Part shown: positions 8,296 through 17,106 of the stretch, in pieces | Numbering within the stretch: the stretch's first letter is position 1 | Layout: each line of letters opens with the position of its first letter | Assembly (NCBI GenBank): GCA_039935415.1 | Contig: JBDTKH010000014.1 | Coordinates: 73,943 to 137,942, forward strand | Length of the DNA: 64,000 bases | From: Palsa-870 sp039935415 | GTDB lineage: Bacteria > Chloroflexota > Dormibacteria > Dormibacterales > Dormibacteraceae | Direction of reading: 5' to 3' | Notes under the pieces: model-generated | Databases searched by the model: none | What the model saw: the letters and a program-made list of their open reading frames with translations, nothing else | What the model was told of the DNA's origin: nothing | Program-made: the position numbers and the translations under genes

Positions 8296-9078
8296 ATGTC
8301 TTACGTCTCAACGCAGTATCCAGCGTTGGAGGTCCGCGACTTGAGTGTAAGTTACGGTTCCATCCACGCCGTCGAAGGCGTGTCGATGCGGATCTTGGAC
8401 GGCGAGATATTTGGTCTCCTTGGTCCCAACGGCGCAGGAAAGACGAGCACCCTCAGTGCAATCGAAGGACTCTTGAAGCCGGACTCGGGATCAATTCTCA
8501 TCGGAGGCATCGACGCTCGTGCCAATCCGTCCTCAGCCAAAGCCAGGATTGGGGTTCAACTTCAATCGACCAGCTTCCACGCGTCGTTGAACATTCGCGA
8601 GATCGTGTCGCTGTATGGCGGACTCTATGGGCTGTCGCTGTCACGGGCGCAAGTCCTCGACTACCTGCGTGACATGCACCTCGACCAGGAAGCCTCGAAG
8701 CACTTCGGCCAGCTCTCAGGCGGTCAGCAGAAGCGCCTGTCGTTGCTGATCGCGACCCTCCACGATCCCGAGCTGGTCTTGCTCGACGAACCGACCGCCG
8801 GCCTGGACCCTCAGGCGCGGCGCCAGCTCTGGGATCGGATCGACGCCATGCGCAAGACGGGCCGAAGCATTCTTTTGACGACCCACTCCATGGAGGAGGC
8901 GCAATCGGTCTGTGACCGGGTCGCGATCATGGACCAAGGACGGATTCTCACCAACGACACACCTGCGGGTTTGATCGAGAAGCACAAGGACGACCCGGCC
9001 GTCCGCGCCGTGGCGAGAGGCCAGGTGACCCTTGAGGACGTATTCATAGGGCTGACCGGAAGTGACGTCCGTGAGTGA
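8296..9078 (+). CDS. ABC transporter ATP-binding protein (ABC-2/DrrA type)
   Basis: A 260-residue ATPase with Walker A GPNGAGKT (43-50), signature LSGGQ (140-144), Walker B VLLDEP (161-166) and an H-loop in LLTTHSMEEAQ. The layout matches DrrA-like subunits that power two-component exporters of drugs, lipids or polysaccharides. The permease gene starts inside its last 17 bases, so the pair is translationally coupled. The ~145 bases upstream of it hold no clear gene. Substrate unknown. Confidence 0.9.
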   Translation: MSYVSTQYPALEVRDLSVSYGSIHAVEGVSMRILDGEIFGLLGPNGAGKTSTLSAIEGLLKPDSGSILIGGIDARANPSSAKARIGVQLQSTSFHASLNIREIVSLYGGLYGLSLSRAQVLDYLRDMHLDQEASKHFGQLSGGQQKRLSLLIATLHDPELVLLDEPTAGLDPQARRQLWDRIDAMRKTGRSILLTTHSMEEAQSVCDRVAIMDQGRILTNDTPAGLIEKHKDDPAVRAVARGQVTLEDVFIGLTGSDVRE

Positions 9079-9853
9079 GGCGATGGCTCGCGTTCGACCC
9101 GTGGCGGCGCCGTCGCTGCAGAGAACACTCAAAGCCCTTCTGAGGGCCGACTTCACGGTGCAGCTGCGAAACGTCCGCGCCTTGATTCTGAACTTCGTCA
9201 TGCCGATCGCCCTCCTTTACGGACTGTTCGCCAACAAGCGCGCGAGCCTGCTCGGCAACGCCAATTTCAGAGTTGGGGTCGTCCTGATGACCGGCATGCT
9301 CACGCTGGCCATCCTTATCTACTCGATCACCATTGCCAGGGATCGCGAGCGAGGAGTCTTTCAACGCCTCCGGGCCACTCCCGCTCCCAGCTGGACGATC
9401 ATGGCCAGCCGGCTCATCGTCCAGGAGGTCGCGATTTTGCTCCTGGCGGTGGTGGTTTTGATCGCCGCCCGCCTACTGGAAAACATCACCCTGACCCCGG
9501 AGGCGTACGCTCTGACCCTCGTCGTCCTGCTTCTCAGCTCAGCGACGTTTCTGAGCATCGGACAAGCCCTGGTCGGACTCGTCAAGTCTGCGGACACGGT
9601 CAACGCCGTTGCGCCCTTGACCTATCTGCCAGTGCTTGCTTTGGGACTGTTCCGGCACATCTCCACATTTGGAGATACCTTCGAGACTATCGCCCGCTGG
9701 TCGCCTGGGGGAGTTGTGGCTTTGCTGCTGTCGGGCGCGATGCAGCCAAGCTCGTGGACCTCTGACACGTGGTGGGCCCTGGTTGCCAGCCTCGCCTATT
9801 CGGCCGTGTTTGCCGGTATAGGGATCAGATGGTTTAGATGGAGCACGACCTGA
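9062..9853 (+). CDS. ABC-2 type transporter permease
   Basis: A 263-residue permease partner of the preceding ATPase, with about six hydrophobic segments and a cytoplasmic N-terminus. The stretch DRERGVFQRLRATPAPSW between helices 2 and 3 is typical of DrrB/ABC-2 permeases (ERexGxxxRLRATP). It starts at GTG 9062, overlapping the ATPase by 17 bases. The pair likely forms a homodimeric exporter (two ATPases, two permeases) in the inner membrane. Confidence 0.87.
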   Translation: MTSVSEAMARVRPVAAPSLQRTLKALLRADFTVQLRNVRALILNFVMPIALLYGLFANKRASLLGNANFRVGVVLMTGMLTLAILIYSITIARDRERGVFQRLRATPAPSWTIMASRLIVQEVAILLLAVVVLIAARLLENITLTPEAYALTLVVLLLSSATFLSIGQALVGLVKSADTVNAVAPLTYLPVLALGLFRHISTFGDTFETIARWSPGGVVALLLSGAMQPSSWTSDTWWALVASLAYSAVFAGIGIRWFRWSTT

Positions 9854-9883
9854 TCGGACTCGGCTCAGACGTTCGACAAGCTG

Positions 9884-10933
9884 ATGCCAATGTCCTCCCT
9901 CGACGCGGCTTTGACCCTTTGGTTGCGCTCTTGTAGGTCGGCTGAACTCCTTGCCGCAGGACGCAAAGTAGGGGTCGTGAATCTGATTCCCGGCTGGCTC
10001 AGGCGGCGGAACGATGCATCCGGCACGGGTACGCGCCTCCGGCGCTTCGCACACGAGAGCGGTCGGCCGATTGTGGATGAGCTCGGAAGGCCGGCCTATG
10101 CAAGACTGCGGGCACACGCCCGGGGAAGAGGCGGCCTCGGGTTCGCGGCCGGATGTCTCCTTTTGCTGACCCTGATCATGGTGGCGGACCTGGCCGGTCC
10201 CCGCAATGTGACGCCTGGAGCCCTCAGCTTGGTGCCCGTCGCTGTGGCTGCCGCCTTGCTCTCCCCCCGATTGATCGTTTTGGTGGTGGTCGCAGGCTTG
10301 GCAACGCGGCTGGTCGCCGCAATCACGGGCGAGATCACCGCAGTCACGGCGATCGCCGAGATGACGTCGATCCTCGTTCTCGGCCTGGTCGGCCGGGAGG
10401 CTGCGGTCAACTTCGCTCTGGCCGAAAGGCGGGCATTGCACGACCCGCTCACCGGCCTGCCCAACCGCAGTCTTTTGATTGACCGGTTGGGGCAGGCGAT
10501 CCGGCGTGCGGAGCGCGAAAAGGCGAGCGTTTGCCTCCTGTACCTCGATCTGGACGGTTTCAAGGCCGTGAACGACCGGTTGGGTCACGCTGGGGGCGAC
10601 AGACTTCTGCAGCTTGCGGCTGAGGCGCTCCTTGGTCGACTGCGCGACTCCGATACCCTGGCCCGTCTGGGCGGTGACGAGTTTGCGGTGCTATTGGACG
10701 GCTCCGGCGGGGCTGCGCAAGGTGCCGGCACTGCGGAGAGGATTCGTGCTGCGTTGGCCGAGCCCTTCTTGATTCGCGGCCGATCTGTCGAGGTACGAGC
10801 GAGCATCGGGATAGCTGTTTACCCCGAGGGCGGCGGTGACGCAGGCACGATGATGCGCACTGCCGACGCTGCGATGTATGCGGCAAAGCGCCCGAGCCGG
10901 CCCGACATGACTGTCAAGCCCCGCCGACGTTGA
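9884..10933 (+). CDS. Membrane-anchored diguanylate cyclase (GGDEF)
   Basis: Makes the second messenger cyclic di-GMP. A polar N-terminal region is followed by about three hydrophobic segments (roughly residues 85-165) and a C-terminal GGDEF domain opening with HDPLTGLPNRSLL. The catalytic GGDEF (263-267) is intact, and an RDSD at 254-257, five residues before it, matches the inhibitory I-site (RxxD), so feedback control by the product is likely. No EAL domain or PAS sensor is seen. The first ~30 residues are uncertain: no ribosome binding site precedes ATG 9884, and GTG 9977 is possible. Confidence 0.88.
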   Translation: MPMSSLDAALTLWLRSCRSAELLAAGRKVGVVNLIPGWLRRRNDASGTGTRLRRFAHESGRPIVDELGRPAYARLRAHARGRGGLGFAAGCLLLLTLIMVADLAGPRNVTPGALSLVPVAVAAALLSPRLIVLVVVAGLATRLVAAITGEITAVTAIAEMTSILVLGLVGREAAVNFALAERRALHDPLTGLPNRSLLIDRLGQAIRRAEREKASVCLLYLDLDGFKAVNDRLGHAGGDRLLQLAAEALLGRLRDSDTLARLGGDEFAVLLDGSGGAAQGAGTAERIRAALAEPFLIRGRSVEVRASIGIAVYPEGGGDAGTMMRTADAAMYAAKRPSRPDMTVKPRRR

Positions 10934-11357
10934 GCGTCCATGAACCAGCCTGAGCAACCCCGACCGCCGCCCCGTCACCCGGGCCAAATTCTTGAGTCGG
11001 TTGTCGAGGTCGGCCACGATCGCGCCGACGGCCGAATCAACCGAGTCCCGGGCGGGTTGCTGCCCGCACTGTGGCTTCGAGCGGTGAACGTACAGGTGAA
11101 GAACACGATCAGCTTCCTGAAGACAAGGGCACCTGCCCCCGCGCCGGAGCAGATGGCGATGGCCATCGCGACCAGGCTGGCGCGGGTTTCGGGCAGCCAT
11201 TCGGCAGCGGTCCCGCCGAGCCCTTCGGTGAGGACCACGGCGAGCGCCCTGCGCGGCCCGGCGAATGCGCCATGCAACCGTTGTTTGCAGCCCCCCTTCA
11301 GTTCGAGATCCCCTCGAACAGCACGTCGATAATATCAGCCATGGCAGGGTTGGCAAA
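10934..11357. other. Intergenic region without a supported gene
   Basis: About 420 bases between the GGDEF gene and the next ABC ATPase. Open frames exist on both strands but none is convincing. On the minus strand, 11298-11358 reads FANPAMADIIDVLFEGISN then a stop, which resembles the very end of a TetR-type regulator. The minus frame 10975-11277 has one hydrophobic segment. These could be decayed remnants of a regulator that once accompanied the ABC genes, but no DNA-binding helix can be found. Confidence 0.4.
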
Positions 11358-12317
11358 GTGAGCGCCAGCACTCATCACACCGCGGCAGCTGCGGTTGCGA
11401 AAGGGTCGACACCGCATCCGCTTATCGTCACGCAACGGGTTTCGAAGCGGTTCGGCTCGGTCAGAGCAGTCGCTGAGCTCAGCCTCGAGGTGGAAGCAGG
11501 CGAGATAGTTGGATTCCTCGGGCCCAACGGCGCGGGCAAGACCACGACCATCCGCATGCTGATGGGCTTCATCAGCCCCTCGTCCGGTCGGTGCTCGGTC
11601 TTCGGTGCGTCGTTGCGGGACCGCTGGGACCTGAGACGGCGAGTTGGCTATCTGCCCGGAGATTTCCGGATGGATCCGTCCATGTGCGGTCGCGATCTGT
11701 TCCAGTGGTTCGGCCGCCTGCGTGGCGGGGTCAATCAATCGCGGGTCGATGACCTTACCGAACGGCTCCAGCTCGACCCGACCCGCCCTTTCGGTGCGCT
11801 CTCCAAGGGCAACCGGCAGAAGATCGGAATCGTCCAGGCGTTCATGAACGACCCGGAGGTCCTGATTCTCGACGAGCCGACGACCGGCCTGGACCCACTC
11901 GTGCAGCGCGACTTCTTAGAGCTGGTCCGTGCCTGTGCGGCGAACGGAGCCGCAGTGCTGTTCTCATCTCACGTATTGCCGGAGGTCGAACGTCTGGCCT
12001 CGCGAGTGGCGATCATTCGAGCCGGTCGCCTGGTGACGGTTGCCACCATCGACCAGCTCGCCGAGCACGCACGCCACCGACTTGAACTCAGATTCGCAAA
12101 CCCGGTGCCACACGATCTTTTCGTGGGCGTACCGGGCGTGGTCGCGCAACAGGTGGACGGCAGGTCGGTTGTGATCACGCTCGACGGGCCCGCCGGGCCG
12201 GCGATGGAGGTGGCTGCGAAGGGGCCGGGACTCATTCGGGTCAGCTCTGCAGGCGACGACCTCGAGGACCTTTTCTTGAAGTTCTATGAAGGCCCTCCGG
12301 AAAGCACCCATGCCTGA
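11358..12317 (+). CDS. ABC transporter ATP-binding protein with C-terminal extension
   Basis: A 319-residue ABC-2 type ATPase. From GTG 11358 it has a short Ala/Thr-rich N-terminus, then Walker A GPNGAGKT, signature LSKGNRQK (a common variant of LSGGQ in this subfamily), Walker B VLILDEP and an H-loop in LFSSHVLPEVE. The ~100-residue C-terminal domain after the H-loop is typical of the antibiotic/lipid exporter ATPases of the CcmA/NatA class. It overlaps the following permease. The longer frame back to 11265 lacks a start signal. Confidence 0.88.
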   Translation: MSASTHHTAAAAVAKGSTPHPLIVTQRVSKRFGSVRAVAELSLEVEAGEIVGFLGPNGAGKTTTIRMLMGFISPSSGRCSVFGASLRDRWDLRRRVGYLPGDFRMDPSMCGRDLFQWFGRLRGGVNQSRVDDLTERLQLDPTRPFGALSKGNRQKIGIVQAFMNDPEVLILDEPTTGLDPLVQRDFLELVRACAANGAAVLFSSHVLPEVERLASRVAIIRAGRLVTVATIDQLAEHARHRLELRFANPVPHDLFVGVPGVVAQQVDGRSVVITLDGPAGPAMEVAAKGPGLIRVSSAGDDLEDLFLKFYEGPPESTHA

Positions 12318-13110
12318 AGTCTTGATTCAGGTCCTGTGGCGACGCCGTCTGTGGTTGTTGTTGTGGTGTCTCGGAGTCTTCGGCGCCGATGCCCTGCTGG
12401 CGGTGGCTTATCCGACTATCCGCGACAACAGCGAGCTCGACAAGACGTTTGCCGGCTTACCCCCGGGAGTTCAGGCCGCGCTCGGGTTGCAAGCGGGGGC
12501 CATAACTTCGCCCGCCGGATATCTGAACAGTCAGTACTTCGCCAACATTTTGCCGATCCTGCTGCTGGTCCTTGCAATCGGTCTTGCGGCCTGGAGTATC
12601 GGCGGGGACGAGGGGGCCGGCACGATGGAACTGCTGCTCGAAAATCCCATCAGCCGCATGCGAGTGGCGCTCGAGCGAGCCGGCGCCCTTGTAGCGGAGC
12701 TGGCAGCTGTGACTGTGATTGCCGGAGCCGGCCTGCTTGTGCTGGCGCCGGCCACCGGACTGAACAAAGGGTTGAGCCCGGATCGGATCGCAGAGGCAGC
12801 AGTCGCGGCAGGGCTGCTCGCTTTGACGTTTTCTTCCATTGCGTTTGGGGTCGGAGCCGCGACAGGATCTCGTGGCGCGGCTATAACGACGGCCGCGGCA
12901 ATCTCCGTTGCACTTTTCATGATCGAGGGTTTCGCCGCACAGGTGAACTGGCTTCGTCCGATCCGAGAGGCATCTCCGTGGCACTGGTTCCTGGGAACAG
13001 ACCCGATTCGAAACGGACTGCTCTGGCAAAGCTGGGTACTCCCCTTGACTGTCTCGGCGGCCCTGATCCTTCTGGGCAGCGCGCTGTTTGTCCGCCGGGA
13101 CCTGCGGTAG
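12310..13110 (+). CDS. ABC-2 type permease
   Basis: A 266-residue membrane protein with about six hydrophobic segments, beginning MPEVLIQVLWRRRLW at ATG 12310, which overlaps the ATPase stop by 8 bases; ATG 12286 is an alternative. The short cytoplasmic motif GDEGAGTMELLLENPISR after helix 2 is the permease counterpart of the ATPase contact region. The pair is the second ABC-2 exporter within 5 kb. Its substrate cannot be deduced. Confidence 0.82.
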   Translation: MPEVLIQVLWRRRLWLLLWCLGVFGADALLAVAYPTIRDNSELDKTFAGLPPGVQAALGLQAGAITSPAGYLNSQYFANILPILLLVLAIGLAAWSIGGDEGAGTMELLLENPISRMRVALERAGALVAELAAVTVIAGAGLLVLAPATGLNKGLSPDRIAEAAVAAGLLALTFSSIAFGVGAATGSRGAAITTAAAISVALFMIEGFAAQVNWLRPIREASPWHWFLGTDPIRNGLLWQSWVLPLTVSAALILLGSALFVRRDLR

Positions 13111-13159
13111 ATGGCCTTGTTTAGCCTGCGTTCAAGAACGAGTCTCAACGTGGAGGCGT

Positions 13160-14029
13160 TTGACGCAACTGGAAAAAAGGTCTCTTAGCGATGAGGAAGG
13201 CTTCGACCCGGAGCCCCATCCTCGATTGATCGGACTGGACGGGGTACCCGGCTCGATACCGCCTCGCCGAGGTGATCTCAAGCCGGCGCTCGCCAGGTTG
13301 GGGGATGTGTTCCCGGGCCAGCTTCTGCTCGCGACTGATTTCGACGGTACCCTCGCTCCGATTGTTGGGCACCCGGACGCGGCGAAAGCTCTGCCGGCGA
13401 ACCTGGATCTGATCAACCGGCTGGTTGATCTCGGAGTCCACGTGGCGGTGATCAGCGGGCGCGCCCAACACGACATCCGTGACAGAGTGCCCATCCAGGG
13501 CCCGCACATCATGGGCGAAAACGGAATGGGCGATACCACGGCGCCAGAGCGACGGGCGCTGGATCGCTTCAACGCGAAGGTGGGCCGGCTGGTCGCACCA
13601 CAACCAGGCGTGTGGTTGGAGCGCAAACCGAGCTCCACCTCGGTTCACTACCGAGGCGCCCCCGACGCCGCCGCGTCAATTCGGTCCGCTGTTCTCCCAA
13701 TGGCCAATCGGTTTGGCCTGGTGGCGACCATGGGCCGGATGGTGGTTGAAGTGAGGCCCGAACGCGCAGATAAGGCGAGGGCTATGTCGGTCTTGATCGC
13801 GGGCCTCCAGCCCAGAGCAGTCATCTACGCTGGAGACGACGAGCCCGATCACACCGTGTTCAAGCTCCTGAACGAGACTCCTCGACCTCACCTGACCGTC
13901 GGGGTCAGCTCGACCGAGCGGCCACCAGATACCTTCCGAAATTGCGATCTAGTGGTCGAAGGCCCCGACGGAATGGCAGACTTCCTCCATCGCCTCCTGG
14001 AGCGGGTCGCCCGGCGTCAACCGAGTTAG
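13160..14029 (+). CDS. otsB: Trehalose-6-phosphate phosphatase
   Basis: Removes phosphate from trehalose 6-phosphate to give trehalose. HAD-superfamily motifs are visible: TDFDGTLAPI with the nucleophile Asp, VISGR (motif II), and YAGDDEPDHTVF (motif IV acidic pair). Starting at TTG 13160 gives 289 residues; a GGAGG lies only three bases before it, so the true start may be different. The longer frame to 13088 overlaps the permease end. No otsA is in the window, but a TreT-like GT4 gene lies 3 kb downstream, so two routes to trehalose may meet here. Confidence 0.85.
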   Translation: MTQLEKRSLSDEEGFDPEPHPRLIGLDGVPGSIPPRRGDLKPALARLGDVFPGQLLLATDFDGTLAPIVGHPDAAKALPANLDLINRLVDLGVHVAVISGRAQHDIRDRVPIQGPHIMGENGMGDTTAPERRALDRFNAKVGRLVAPQPGVWLERKPSSTSVHYRGAPDAAASIRSAVLPMANRFGLVATMGRMVVEVRPERADKARAMSVLIAGLQPRAVIYAGDDEPDHTVFKLLNETPRPHLTVGVSSTERPPDTFRNCDLVVEGPDGMADFLHRLLERVARRQPS

Positions 14030-14038
14030 TGGACCCCA

Positions 14039-14716
14039 GTGAGGATCCTCGTTGTTGAGGATGACGATCGGGTGGCGGCCAATGTCCTGACTGGCCTTGA
14101 ACGGGTAGGGTTCCAGGTCGATGTCGCCCGAGACGGCAATGAAGCATTGTCGGCGGCTCGGGCAATCGATTACGACGCCATGGTCCTTGATGTGATGCTT
14201 CCGGGCTTGGATGGAATCGCAGTCAGCAAGAGGCTGCGGGAGGCCGGAAAGGGGACCCCGATTCTGATGTTGACCGCTTTAGACGAGGTCGAGGAACGCG
14301 TCGCCGGGCTGGATGCCGGGGCAGACGACTACCTTTCTAAGCCCTTTGCGATGGCCGAGCTGGTGGCACGAGTCAAGGCCCTGGTGCGACGCCAGCTCCC
14401 CGGTCGTATCAGCCATATCGAAGCCGGCCCATTGGTGCTTGATACTGGCGCCCACACCCTCCGCGCGGATCGGGCTTTGGTGCCCTTGACCGCCAAGGAA
14501 TACGCCATCCTCGAATTCCTGATGATCAACCGCGGTCAGCTCGTCAGCCGATTGCAGGTGCTCGACCACGTTTGGGGCTTCGAGTTTGACGGCGGCGACA
14601 ACCTGGTCGAGGTTCTGATTGGCAGAATCCGGCGCAAGCTCCGCGAAGCGGGCGCGGGGCAACCTGTGACGACAGTCCGCGGAGCTGGGTACCGGTTCGA
14701 GAATGAGGCGAATTAG
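14039..14716 (+). CDS. OmpR-family response regulator
   Basis: A 225-residue two-domain regulator. The receiver domain has the acidic pocket EDDD (7-10), phospho-acceptor Asp51 in VLDVMLPGLDG, the conserved Thr in MLTALD and Lys in YLSKPF. The C-terminal winged helix (from about 125) ends in the OmpR signature TVRGAGYRFE. The start is GTG 14039. Its stop lies inside the histidine kinase gene, so the two form a coupled two-component operon. The position between otsB and a stress protein suggests, but does not prove, an osmotic or envelope stress regulon. Confidence 0.93.
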   Translation: MRILVVEDDDRVAANVLTGLERVGFQVDVARDGNEALSAARAIDYDAMVLDVMLPGLDGIAVSKRLREAGKGTPILMLTALDEVEERVAGLDAGADDYLSKPFAMAELVARVKALVRRQLPGRISHIEAGPLVLDTGAHTLRADRALVPLTAKEYAILEFLMINRGQLVSRLQVLDHVWGFEFDGGDNLVEVLIGRIRRKLREAGAGQPVTTVRGAGYRFENEAN

Positions 14717-16124
14717 ACTCACGACTACTCGCGCCCGCCTGACGCTGCTTTCGATCGGGCTCCTCGCCATCGCCGCCCTGGTGGCCGACGGCGGACTCTA
14801 CTCCGTAGCCGTGATCTCGGCCGCCAACGCATCAGACGCGGCCCTCAAGCGGCAGGCAGACCTGATCAGTCAGGGGCTACGCCTCACCGACCAGGGGGCG
14901 ACCTATCTTGGAGGCGGACTCCCAACCCAGGCCGACGATGGCCTTGCCACGGATGTTTCGGTGGTTGGTGACCTGGGCCTGGTCACGAGCACCCCAGACA
15001 ATCCGTTGCGGCCGGCCACACTGGAAGCACTGGCTGCACCGGTGCTCAAGACCGGCCGATCGATCTGGGTCGATATTTCCGACGCCACTCACGTTCAGCG
15101 CCGCGTGTACGCGATCCACGTGCGATCGGTGAATCCGCCTGTGGCGCTCATCGTTGAGCGTTCGGTGGAAACACAGAACGCCTCGTTGGGCTGGATCCGC
15201 TGGCTGCTGGCCAGCGTGTCATTCCTCTTCGTCGCCCTGGGAGGGTTGGTCGCGTACTGGCAAGCTGGTCGCATCCTGAGGCCAGTACGTGACATAGCCA
15301 CCCTGGCACAATCGCTGAGCGAGCACAACCTGCATCGTCGAGTAGATATCGCAGTTCCAGACGATGAGCTGGGCGAACTCGTGAGGACGTTCAACGCGAT
15401 GCTGTCCCGGCTTGAAGTCAGCTTCGAGACGATGAGCCGCTTCATCGCAGATGCATCGCACGAGCTGCGCGGGCCGCTGACCCAGATGCGCAGCGAGATC
15501 GAGCTCGCCAGGAGCAAGCCGGGGACCAGAGACGAATTGATTGGCGCATTGGGGGTTGTCGAGAATGAACTGGCTCATCTGTCGGAGATGGTGGATAAGT
15601 TGCTGTTGCTGGCTCGCGCCGACGCCGGAGTGTTGCGGCCGGCTCTCGGAGAACTTGACGTGTCTGACTTCGTCCATGAACTGGCGGCCCGATGGTCATC
15701 GGCGGCTCGGCATGCTCAAGTCCAGCTAAGCGTCGAGGGCCCCGACTCCGGCGTGGTGATGGCTGATCCGACGCTGACCCGTCGGATCCTGGACAACCTG
15801 GTTGAGAATGCGATACGTCACTCTCCCGCCCACGGCAAAGTCTGGCTACGGGGAAGGGAGGATGGCGGTGGCTGGATCTTTGAGGTTGCAGACGAGGGCT
15901 CGGGGGTGCCGGCGGCGGAGCGAAGCAGGATCTTCGATCGTTTTGCCCGAGCCGATAATGCGAGGACCAGAACGGGCCTGGGTGGGACTGGGTTAGGACT
16001 GGCGGTCAGTGCAACGCTGGCAAGGGTTCAGGAGGCCGATCTGGTCCTGGCAGTTGGCACCAAAACTGGGGCTGTGTTTCAGCTCAGATTTCCAGCCGCC
16101 CGCAACGGTCTAGAGGCCGGGTAG
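14703..16124 (+). CDS. Sensor histidine kinase of the two-component system
   Basis: A 473-residue membrane kinase. Helix one (about 12-35) and helix two (about 165-190) bracket a ~130-residue extracytoplasmic sensor. A HAMP linker follows (GRILRPVRDIATLAQ), then the dimerisation box FIADASHELRGPL with phospho-acceptor His253, N-box DNLVENAIRHS, and the ATP-lid motifs DEGSGVP and GLGGTGLGLAVS. It starts at ATG 14703, overlapping the regulator by 14 bases. The sensed signal is unknown; the sensor domain shows no recognised fold by eye. Confidence 0.92.
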   Translation: MRRIRLTTTRARLTLLSIGLLAIAALVADGGLYSVAVISAANASDAALKRQADLISQGLRLTDQGATYLGGGLPTQADDGLATDVSVVGDLGLVTSTPDNPLRPATLEALAAPVLKTGRSIWVDISDATHVQRRVYAIHVRSVNPPVALIVERSVETQNASLGWIRWLLASVSFLFVALGGLVAYWQAGRILRPVRDIATLAQSLSEHNLHRRVDIAVPDDELGELVRTFNAMLSRLEVSFETMSRFIADASHELRGPLTQMRSEIELARSKPGTRDELIGALGVVENELAHLSEMVDKLLLLARADAGVLRPALGELDVSDFVHELAARWSSAARHAQVQLSVEGPDSGVVMADPTLTRRILDNLVENAIRHSPAHGKVWLRGREDGGGWIFEVADEGSGVPAAERSRIFDRFARADNARTRTGLGGTGLGLAVSATLARVQEADLVLAVGTKTGAVFQLRFPAARNGLEAG

Positions 16125-16185
16125 CCGCGATCCCGGTCGTTTAGCTCACCGTCAGATTGCCAAGCTAAGTTCGGAAGCCTGCAAA

Positions 16186-17106
16186 ATGGCCACCAACTCC
16201 ATTAGGACGGCGCGGCTCGAAACCGTTTCGCCGATGCTGCCGGAGCAGCGGCCGCGACCTGGGAACCGAGTCCTGGTACCGGTCATACGCGGCCAGTCCG
16301 CCGCCTTCCTTCTTAGCATTGGCGACGCCATCGCTGGACACTGTCCTTCGCAGGGGATCGTGTTGAGCCTTGTCGAGATTCCGGCCAGGTGGACAGGATT
16401 GGTCTCCTCCGCAGTCGTTAGGTCGCGCGAGCTCCTACGGTCGATCGCAGCGAGCGATTATGAGGGAGATAACACCTCTGGTGGCAGGCTGGGTGTTCAG
16501 TCGCGCTTCACCGCAGATCCAACAGCCAGTATCCATGAGGCTTTACTCGAAACACAATGCGACGTGGTGCTGATGGAGTGGCCGGCAATCGGCGCCCGCC
16601 GACAACACCGTCTCGCTTCGATCTTGAAGAGCCTGTTGACGGATCCCCAGATCAACCTGATAGTTGCACGCCCGGATCTCGCTGCTAAAGGTGGCCGTAT
16701 CCGACCGAGATCGGTCATTGCACCGCTCCGTGGCGGACCCAACGCGTTCCTCGCACTGAGCGTGGCGGTGGCCCTGGCCTGTGATGCAGGCGCTGAGCTG
16801 ACGTTGCTTCATGTCTACGACAGCACTCGTCATCCCAAGCACCTCAGGCACGAAGAGGCTACGTTTCACGAGCTGGTTCGAGCAGCTGAATACGCGCATC
16901 CAATCGTCATCGAGCGCGTCGCCCAGGGGCCGGCGGAGGCAGTACTTGGCCTCGCTCGGGACTACGACGCGGTAGTCATGGGTGCGCATTCGAACCCTCG
17001 AGAAACCGGCGCGCTAGTCGGTCCGCTGATGTCAGTGGCGATGAGCCAACTGCCCGGGACAGTCATCCTCGCGCGAGCGGCCCGAGGTCAAGTCCAGGCA
17101 GTCTGA
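16186..17106 (+). CDS. Tandem universal stress protein (UspA-like)
   Basis: A 306-residue protein with two UspA-like halves. The C-terminal half is clearer: RSVIAPLRGGPNAFLAL at its start, LTLLHVYD, then VMGAHSNPRETGALVGPLMSVAMSQLPGTVILAR, which corresponds to the ATP-binding G-x2-G-x9-G(S/T) region, though the loop is altered. The N-terminal half (from about residue 27, NRVLVPVIRG) is more diverged. Members usually respond to starvation, oxidative or osmotic stress. The downstream GT4 gene starts in its stop codon (TGATG), so the two are coupled. Confidence 0.7.
   Translation: MATNSIRTARLETVSPMLPEQRPRPGNRVLVPVIRGQSAAFLLSIGDAIAGHCPSQGIVLSLVEIPARWTGLVSSAVVRSRELLRSIAASDYEGDNTSGGRLGVQSRFTADPTASIHEALLETQCDVVLMEWPAIGARRQHRLASILKSLLTDPQINLIVARPDLAAKGGRIRPRSVIAPLRGGPNAFLALSVAVALACDAGAELTLLHVYDSTRHPKHLRHEEATFHELVRAAEYAHPIVIERVAQGPAEAVLGLARDYDAVVMGAHSNPRETGALVGPLMSVAMSQLPGTVILARAARGQVQAV

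Noticed and set aside
10975..11361. Possible TetR regulator remnant on the minus strand
   Set aside because: Only a short tail (MADIIDVLFEGIS) resembles the family, and no DNA-binding helix or continuous frame is found.
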